Source: CAG-841 sp963656825
Lineage (GTDB): Bacteria; Bacillota; Clostridia; Oscillospirales; CAG-272
Length of the DNA: 44,338 nucleotides
Assembly (NCBI GenBank): GCA_963656825.1
Contig: CAVKJG010000012.1
Span: 1-44,338 of the forward strand
Direction of reading: 5' to 3'
Below, in pieces: positions 38,805 through 44,338 of the stretch (the stretch's first letter is position 1; every line of letters begins with the position of its first letter). Below the pieces are notes generated by a model, which was not told the origin of the DNA, did no database searches, and worked only from the letters and a program-made list of their open reading frames with translations. The translations under genes were made by a program, and so were the position numbers.

Positions 38805-41435
38805 TCATTTCATATCGGCGGAAAGCGAATATTCTCCGCTTGCAAGCTCTATGCTGTATTCCTTTTCGGTTTCAAGAAAACTGAAAAGCCTTTCCGCCGG
38901 AGCTCCGTCGCAATAAAGCTTCCGCGCATATCTTCTCGGCAGATAAAGCGTGGCATGACACCCCACCGGAATTTTTATGTTGAGCGTCAGCGCGCCTTCT
39001 CTGTTTGCCCAATAGCATTTTACCGTGCCGTACATGCTCTCATGCTCGGCGGAGGCGCTTTCCATTCCGCAATCCACGGCGGGGCGGAGAACGGTATGCG
39101 CAAATCCCGGCTCGTTTTCATCGGGAGAAATTCCGCCTATATATTTATACATAAACGCCGAAAGATCCGAGAACATATGGTGATTATGCGAGCCCGTGCC
39201 GTTCCAGCATTCCCACAGGGTCGTTGCGCCGAGGTCTATCCATCGCTGACAGCCGGGGAACGTCCTCTGCGCTATCATTCTCTGACCCACGTTTCCTTCG
39301 CCCGCAGCCCCAAGCGACTGCATAACGAACTTGTTTCCGAGAACGCCGAAATCAAGATGCCAATCTCTTTCTTCTATTTGTGAAATAAGTTTTTTCACAA
39401 GCGGCGCATATTCGTCCGGCTCGTAAAGCCCGAAATAAAGCATTGCCCCGGTCGCCGTCTGACAGTTGCCCTTTACGGTGTATGTCGCTTTGTCAAAGAA
39501 TTTTTCGCGCCATACCTTTCTTATGCGGGCGGCAAGCTCGGAATAATACTCCGCGTCCTCGTCCTTTCCCATGATTTTTGCGATTTTCACAACCGTTTTT
39601 GCCGCGTTGTAGAAAAACGCCGTATCGCTGACCTCCACAGGGCATCTGTACGCGCCCATATTTACGGAAAGCGAAGCTCCCTCAAACGGCGGACACCAGT
39701 CTCCCGTGCCGTAGTCAAGCGTAAGGTCGTCGGTCATACCCTCCATAAAGTCGCAGTTGCGCTTTATCGCGTCATAATTGATTCTGAGAATATCCGTATC
39801 GCCGTTGTAAAGATAAATGTTGTAGGGAACGTTTATCAGCGCGCTCGACCAGTCCGGCCCCATAAGTCCGTAATAGCCCCAGCCGGTCGACGGCACAACG
39901 CAAGGGATCTGCCCTGCCGGACGCTGCGAGTCGCGCATATCGGCACTCCATTTGGAAAGGAACGACTGCGCGCCGAAGTTTATCAGCATCTGCTCGCTCG
40001 AAAGGGAGGTGTCGCCCGTCCAGCCGTTTTTCTCGCGGTGAGGGCAATCCGTCGGTATCGAATGCATATTCGACATCGTTGACCAGCGGCAAAGTTGCTG
40101 AACCTTGTTCAGAAGCTCGTCGGAGCAGGAAAATCTGCCCGCGTCGCCGACAGCCGTGCATACGGCAAAGGCGGTGACGTCGTCCTTTGAAGGCTCGTAA
40201 TCTATGCCGGAAATTTCAATATACTGAAAGCCGTGATAAACGAATATCGGATGCCATTTTTCGGGTGCATCACTCTTTTTGATGTATTTGTCCGTCTGAA
40301 AGCCGTGACTGCGTGTCATTGCGCCCATCTGCATATCAAGCTCGCCGTCTTCAAAAAGCATATCGGAATGACGGATCGTAATCTCCGTATCCTTTGCTCC
40401 ATTGAAAACATATTCGCAAAAGCCCGCCATATTCTGACCGAAATCCATTGCGTAGCCGTTTTTCGTCTTCCATATTTTTTTCGGCGAAAACGTTTTGTAT
40501 ATCTTTATCGGCGGAAGCTCCATTGCGCGGAGAGCTCCGCCGGGACTTTTTACAATCTTTGTGCTTTGCCATTTCGAGTCGTCAAAATCCGCGCTTTCCC
40601 AGTCGCCGAGCTCAAGACGCGCGTCGTAATGCTCGCCGTTTCTTATGCCGTTGAAAAATATCGGACCCTTGCCGCCCTTCCACGTCGTGTCGGATACTAT
40701 CTTTTCGGAAGTGCCGTCGTCATATGTCAGCTTAAGCTCACATATCATTTTCGGCCAATGACGCCATGTAGCCGCGCGTGTGTTCCACGGATCTTCGGCA
40801 AAGCAGTTGTACCAGCCGTTTCCCAGAATTACGGAAATCGCGTTTTTCCCTTGATTTATCAGCCTTTTGACGTCATACGTCATATACATATCGGTCTTTG
40901 AAAAATCGGTGAAGGCGGGGGAAAGAATATCGTCGCCCGTCCTTTCGCCGTTTATGCGGCTTTCAAAATATCCGAGTCCGCAAATGGAAAGATAAGCTTC
41001 CTTTACCGGCTTTTCAACACCAACGCTTTTGCGCAGATATACTGCGCCGAAGGCGTCGTTTTCCCTGCGGACATACTGCGCCGTTATCCATTTTCCGCTC
41101 CATCTTTCGCAAAGCTTGCCCGTCACAAAGCTGCTCTCGCCTGTAGCCTCGCAGCCGCTTTCCGTTTTTACGGTAACGGAAAAATAATACTTTGTAACGG
41201 GAAGAAGCTTTTCTCCCTTGTAGGGAATAAAAAGCTGATTCTTTGTCTTTGTTTCGCCCTCGTCCCAAACGATGTTTTTGTGCTCCGCGTCGGAATAAAC
41301 ACATATCCTGCGCGAGCTTTGACCGTCACCCCGCGCATCCGAGCTGATTTTATACGAAAACCGCGGAAGAGAATCCACCCCGCAGGGCTCGGACATATAA
41401 TTTACCGTAAGTCCGAAGACGTTTACCTTTGCCAT
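38805..41435 (-). CDS. Alpha-L-rhamnosidase, GH78
   Basis: The 876-residue protein has the GH78 layout: N-terminal beta domains with LPRFSYKISSDARGDGQSSRRICVYSD and YLSICGLGYFESRINGERTGDDILSPAFTDFSK, an (alpha/alpha)6 catalytic domain with SMHSIPTDCPHREKNGWTGDTSLSSEQMLINFGA (general acid Glu in the HREKNGWTGD motif), and later AGQIPCVVPSTGWGYYG. A C-terminal beta domain follows. There is no signal peptide, so it is probably cytoplasmic, acting on imported rhamnosides of plant or host origin. CGGAGGAT precedes the start, and a promoter at 41466-41494 makes it first of the run to the M24 peptidase. No rhamnose catabolic genes are nearby. Confidence 0.92.
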   Translation of the reverse strand: MAKVNVFGLTVNYMSEPCGVDSLPRFSYKISSDARGDGQSSRRICVYSDAEHKNIVWDEGETKTKNQLFIPYKGEKLLPVTKYYFSVTVKTESGCEATGESSFVTGKLCERWSGKWITAQYVRRENDAFGAVYLRKSVGVEKPVKEAYLSICGLGYFESRINGERTGDDILSPAFTDFSKTDMYMTYDVKRLINQGKNAISVILGNGWYNCFAEDPWNTRAATWRHWPKMICELKLTYDDGTSEKIVSDTTWKGGKGPIFFNGIRNGEHYDARLELGDWESADFDDSKWQSTKIVKSPGGALRAMELPPIKIYKTFSPKKIWKTKNGYAMDFGQNMAGFCEYVFNGAKDTEITIRHSDMLFEDGELDMQMGAMTRSHGFQTDKYIKKSDAPEKWHPIFVYHGFQYIEISGIDYEPSKDDVTAFAVCTAVGDAGRFSCSDELLNKVQQLCRWSTMSNMHSIPTDCPHREKNGWTGDTSLSSEQMLINFGAQSFLSKWSADMRDSQRPAGQIPCVVPSTGWGYYGLMGPDWSSALINVPYNIYLYNGDTDILRINYDAIKRNCDFMEGMTDDLTLDYGTGDWCPPFEGASLSVNMGAYRCPVEVSDTAFFYNAAKTVVKIAKIMGKDEDAEYYSELAARIRKVWREKFFDKATYTVKGNCQTATGAMLYFGLYEPDEYAPLVKKLISQIEERDWHLDFGVLGNKFVMQSLGAAGEGNVGQRMIAQRTFPGCQRWIDLGATTLWECWNGTGSHNHHMFSDLSAFMYKYIGGISPDENEPGFAHTVLRPAVDCGMESASAEHESMYGTVKCYWANREGALTLNIKIPVGCHATLYLPRRYARKLYCDGAPAERLFSFLETEKEYSIELASGEYSLSADMK

Positions 41436-41465
41436 ACAATCCTCCGAAAATAATTTTACGGCTAC

Positions 41466-41494
41466 ATTATAGCACTATATTTTTCATAAAACAA
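41466..41494 (-). promoter_or_regulatory. Promoter of the rhamnosidase gene
   Basis: On the minus strand TTGTTT (41489-41494) and TATAAT (41466-41471) are 17 bases apart. It is divergent from the ymdB promoter. Confidence 0.72.
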
Positions 41495-41502
41495 GCGAAG
41501 AA

Positions 41503-41531
41503 TTGCATTTTCCGAAATGTTGTGGTAAAAT
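41503..41531 (+). promoter_or_regulatory. Promoter of ymdB
   Basis: TTGCAT (41503-41508) and TAAAAT (41526-41531) are 17 bases apart, 35 bases before the ymdB start. Confidence 0.7.
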
Positions 41532-41566
41532 ATTTACAAATAAAGAACAGAAAGCGTGCTCACAAA

Positions 41567-42346
41567 ATGAAAAATTTCAGAATTCTTTTCTTCGGCGACG
41601 TCGTCGGACCGAAATCGGCTGAAAGGCTGGCTTCTTCCCTGTGGGGACTCCGCAGAAAATACGACGCCGATTTTGTTATAGTAAACGGAGAAAACTGCGC
41701 CGCCGGAAACGGCATAGACAAGGACGGCGCGGATATGCTCCTCTCCGGCGGAGCGGACGTGATAACTACCGGAAATCACGTTTTCAGGCGATTTGAAGCC
41801 GACAATCTGCTTGAAGACGAAAAAAGGATAATCAGACCCGCAAACTTTCCTCCGCAGCTTGCAGGAGCGGGATTTTCGCTCTGCGAGGCATCGGGACTTA
41901 CGGTTCTGACGATAAATCTTCTGGGTATAGTGAATATGGAGCCGCTCTCCTGTCCCTTTGCCGCCGCAGACAAAATACTTTCGGCAAACGCGGGAAATTA
42001 CGATATTTCGGTAATTGATTTTCACGCGGAAGCCACAAGCGAGAAAAAAGCGCTGCTTTATTATCTTGACGGAAAAGTAACGGCGATAATCGGCACTCAC
42101 ACTCACGTTGAAACGGCGGACGAAACGGTAACCGAGCGCGGCACGGCTTATATTACGGACGCAGGAATGTGCGGTCCCGAAAAATCCGTTCTCGGCATAA
42201 AGCCCGAATGTATAATCAGAAAGCTGACAACCCATCACCCCGTGAAATTTGAGGTGGCAGACGGAAAAATCGCTCTGCACGGAGTGCTTGTCGAAATCGA
42301 CGCTGAAAGCAAAAAAGCCGTTTCGATAGAAAGAATAACGGAATGA
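41567..42346 (+). CDS. ymdB: YmdB family metallophosphoesterase
   Basis: The 259-residue phosphodiesterase belongs to the YmdB family, whose Bacillus member hydrolyses cyclic nucleotides and affects biofilm and sporulation gene expression. Signature motifs are RILFFGDVVGPKSAERLASSL, VIVNGENCAAGNGID, ITTGNHVFRRF, VIDFHAEATSEKKALLYYLDGKVTAIIGTHTHVETADE and ITDAGMCGPEKSVLGIKPE. I chose the start at 41567 by homology; its ribosome site is weak (AGAAAG). In many Firmicutes ymdB follows rny directly; here it lies beside dnaA, about 19 kb away. Confidence 0.94.
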   Translation: MKNFRILFFGDVVGPKSAERLASSLWGLRRKYDADFVIVNGENCAAGNGIDKDGADMLLSGGADVITTGNHVFRRFEADNLLEDEKRIIRPANFPPQLAGAGFSLCEASGLTVLTINLLGIVNMEPLSCPFAAADKILSANAGNYDISVIDFHAEATSEKKALLYYLDGKVTAIIGTHTHVETADETVTERGTAYITDAGMCGPEKSVLGIKPECIIRKLTTHHPVKFEVADGKIALHGVLVEIDAESKKAVSIERITE

Positions 42347-42377
42347 GCATATTCTCCGCATAAATATAAAAAATCTA

Positions 42378-42406
42378 TTGAAAACTTTTATTATTTATGT
42401 TATAAT
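42378..42406 (+). promoter_or_regulatory. Promoter of dnaA
   Basis: TTGAAA (42378-42383) and TATAAT (42401-42406) are 17 bases apart, with a 51-base space to the dnaA start. No clear DnaA box overlaps it. Confidence 0.82.
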
Positions 42407-42457
42407 ATATTATATATTAAGGAATGGGGCGTTTTCTGCCCGAAAGGACGTAACAAA

Positions 42458-43855
42458 ATGGATTCATCGTATAATAAAATATGGAAAATTGTCCTCGATT
42501 CGCTTTCGCAGGTTTACTCCGAAGTGCTGATGGACCTCTGGCTCAACCGTCTTGAGCTTGTTTCCATAGACGATAAAAACGCCATTCTGGTAATAGACGA
42601 AAACGAGGATCTGATAGATATCCTTAACGCCAACTATTCGCAGAAGATATCGGAAGCCTTTTCAAAGGCTCTGAGCCTCAATCTGAACGTAAAAATTTAT
42701 AAAAAGGGCAAATATTTTTTGCGCGGCTCGGAGGAGGAAAAGGAATATCTTCGTCAGCAGGAGGAAGAAAAAGCAAGGGAAGCCGAGAAAGCCGAAAAAA
42801 ACGACGAATTTTATTTCGACAAAGGCGAACAGCGTTCCCGCGAAAACGAATATACCTTTGAAAATTTCATTGTGGGAAGCTCGAATAAATTCGCTTATGC
42901 GGCAAGCGTTGCGGTTGCAAATCATCCCGCATCGGAATACAATCCTCTGTTTATATACGGCGCGAGCGGACTCGGAAAAACGCATCTTATGCGCGCCATC
43001 GTTCACGATGTTTCAAAGCGTTATCCCGATTTCAACATAATTTTCGTTTCGGCTGAAAACTTCACAAACGAATTTCTCGATTGTCTTGTAAAAAAATCAA
43101 CGGCAAAATTCAAGGAAAAATACCGCGCAGCCGATATGCTTTTCGTTGACGATATTCAGTTCATCGCCGGAAAAGAATCGACGCAGGAGGAATTTTTCCA
43201 TACCTTCAACGCTCTTTACGACGCCCACAAGCAGATAGTTCTCACCTCCGACCGTCCGCCGAGAGAGCTTCAGAACCTCGAAGAACGCCTTGTAAGCCGT
43301 TTTGAAGGCGGAATGGTAGCCGATGTTCAGCCTCCGGACACGGAACTCCGCATAGCGATATTCAAAAGCAAGGCAATGGCTATGAACGTCGATCTTTCAA
43401 ACGACGTTCTGACCTATATAGCCGAAAACACAAAGAGTAACGTAAGACAGATAGAGGGCATAATCAAAAAGCTCGGAGCGTACAAAACCGTTCTCAACAA
43501 AGGCAACGATATAACAATAGAAGACGCAAAAACCCTGCTCTCGGGAATAATTTCCGGAGCCGAGCCTCCGGAGGCGACAGCCGAAAAGGTGATTGCAAAC
43601 GTAGCAAACCGTTACGGCGTTCCGGCGGAGGACATAAAAGGCACAAGAAGATCGAAGGAAATCGTAGCGGCAAGACAGGTAGCCATATACGTTGTAAATC
43701 ACGTTACGAATCTCACGCTTAAAAACATAGGAAATATCTTCGGCGGAAAGGACCATTCGACAATTCTTTATTCAATACAGTCGGTATCCGATCAGATGAA
43801 AAAGGATATTTCACTTGAGCACGAGGTAAACGAAATTATTAAAGAATTTCAATAA
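42458..43855 (+). CDS. dnaA: Chromosomal replication initiator DnaA
   Basis: The 465-residue initiator has domain I (about 1-85), a charged linker (about 86-125, EEEKEYLRQQEEEKAREAEK), the AAA+ domain with Walker A IYGASGLGKTHLMRAI and Walker B MLFVDDIQFIAGKESTQEEFFHTFN, the ISM and sensor regions (RLVSRFEGGMVADV), and the C-terminal domain IV helix-turn-helix (KGTRRSKEIVAARQVAIYVVNHVTNLTLKNIGNIFGGKDHSTILYS). The usual GRDH motif reads GKDH. Walker A has Ala where Gly is usual (GASGLGKT). AAAGGAC precedes the start. dnaN does not follow within 480 bases; the space holds the putative origin. Confidence 0.97.
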   Translation: MDSSYNKIWKIVLDSLSQVYSEVLMDLWLNRLELVSIDDKNAILVIDENEDLIDILNANYSQKISEAFSKALSLNLNVKIYKKGKYFLRGSEEEKEYLRQQEEEKAREAEKAEKNDEFYFDKGEQRSRENEYTFENFIVGSSNKFAYAASVAVANHPASEYNPLFIYGASGLGKTHLMRAIVHDVSKRYPDFNIIFVSAENFTNEFLDCLVKKSTAKFKEKYRAADMLFVDDIQFIAGKESTQEEFFHTFNALYDAHKQIVLTSDRPPRELQNLEERLVSRFEGGMVADVQPPDTELRIAIFKSKAMAMNVDLSNDVLTYIAENTKSNVRQIEGIIKKLGAYKTVLNKGNDITIEDAKTLLSGIISGAEPPEATAEKVIANVANRYGVPAEDIKGTRRSKEIVAARQVAIYVVNHVTNLTLKNIGNIFGGKDHSTILYSIQSVSDQMKKDISLEHEVNEIIKEFQ

Positions 43856-44338
43856 AAATACCAAAAAATTTTCAAGTCAGAAAACGACGATAAAGTTTTC
43901 CACACAATGTTGAAAAAATGTTGAAAACCTTTTACGGTCAAGCTTTTTTCTGTATAAAAGCCTGTTGAAAAGCCTATGTAAACATTTTTACGTTTTAACA
44001 TCGGCGCATAAATACGGCTGAAAGCGCAAGCCTTTTCGGACTTTGCTCACATACGGTGTCTATATTACAGTTTTAGCTTTTATTGGAACGCGTATATTTT
44101 TCAAAAGGACGTTTTCCACAAGTTTTAAGTTATAAACAAAAAGTTCTGCTTTGTTTTCAACATTTTGAAAGCACGAAAAAAAGTTATCCGATTTTTCAAC
44201 AAATCATAAAAAGAGTTTCGACAGACATTTAGAAAATCATTAAAGCGATTTTTCAAGACGTCGCGCGGATGTTCCGGCTTTTCAACAAATTCCGCGCCAC
44301 TACTTCTACGTCTGCTTTCTTTATTTCTTATCTTTTCT
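43856..44338. other. Putative chromosomal origin (oriC) with DnaA-box-like cluster
   Basis: There is no gene in this 483-base AT-rich stretch after dnaA, up to the window edge. Eight 9-mers of the form TTTTC(A/C)ACA occur. On the plus strand they are at 43896-43904 and 44112-44120 (TTTTCCACA) and at 44154-44162, 44193-44201 and 44279-44287 (TTTTCAACA). On the minus strand they are at 43908-43916, 43919-43927 and 43963-43971 (TTTTCAACA). A weaker TTATAAACA lies at 44130-44138. These resemble DnaA boxes (TTATCCACA). Position after dnaA is typical for an origin in Firmicutes. The unwinding element could not be placed. Confidence 0.78.

Noticed and set aside
1..44338. CRISPR array, prophage, insertion sequence with transposase, toxin-antitoxin pair
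   Set aside because: No regularly spaced repeats, phage genes, transposase or typical small paired genes were seen on either strand.

Overview
The window looks like part of a Clostridia (Bacillota) chromosome, probably from an uncultured anaerobe assembled from a metagenome. The evidence is the gene content (T-box control of pheST, RNase Y, walJ-rlmH-mnmG-rsmG-noc-parAB synteny, an SLH-domain surface protein, ECF vitamin uptake), strong AGGAGG-type ribosome binding sites, sigma-A-like promoters with 17-bp spacers, and a 10-N scaffold gap at 380-389. No tRNA, rRNA, CRISPR array, prophage or transposase was recognised. dnaA and a cluster of DnaA-box-like 9-mers lie at the right end, so the replication origin is probably near 44 kb. 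Most genes lie on the minus strand, which is leading for a fork moving left from there.

Layout, left to right. 1-2652: lipoate ligase (partial), M18 aminopeptidase and yfbR nucleotidase. 2653-4506: an ADP-ribosylglycohydrolase gene between two inverted copies of a dispersed repeat. 4507-5895: PepV-like dipeptidase. 6024-10386: pheS-pheT-purine phosphoribosyltransferase operon behind a T-box. 10487-14676: noc-like gene, tandem parS sites, parA, parB, serS and a small membrane protein. 14785-20424: a tightly overlapping operon of galK, a membrane protein, walJ, rlmH, mnmG and rsmG. 20588-28784: Lrp-type regulator, RNase Y, a 1566-residue SLH surface protein with tandem promoters, and an orphan membrane protein. 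28832-30387: deoB-cdd nucleoside salvage. 30453-32129: mgtE behind a long structured leader with an intrinsic terminator. 32180-34125: a vitamin-type ECF S component divergent from a MocR/PdxR-like regulator cut short by the third repeat copy. 34175-37623: PrsA-like foldase, a Cys/Asp-rich zinc-ribbon protein, EF-P and an M24 peptidase. 37658-41435: orphan SbcD-like phosphoesterase and a GH78 rhamnosidase. 41567-44338: ymdB, dnaA and the origin region.

The most unusual items are these. A Noc-like protein keeps the ParB-N and C-terminal domains but lacks the central DNA-binding domain; it sits at the noc locus beside two parS sites. The dispersed repeat always has its palindromic end against the 3' end of a gene read toward it, and in one case it replaces the end of a pdxR-like gene. 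The mgtE leader has nested helices but no M-box consensus that I can recognise. A CD1247-like protein carries a dense Cys/Asp tract. The putative origin is rich in TTTTC(A/C)ACA boxes.
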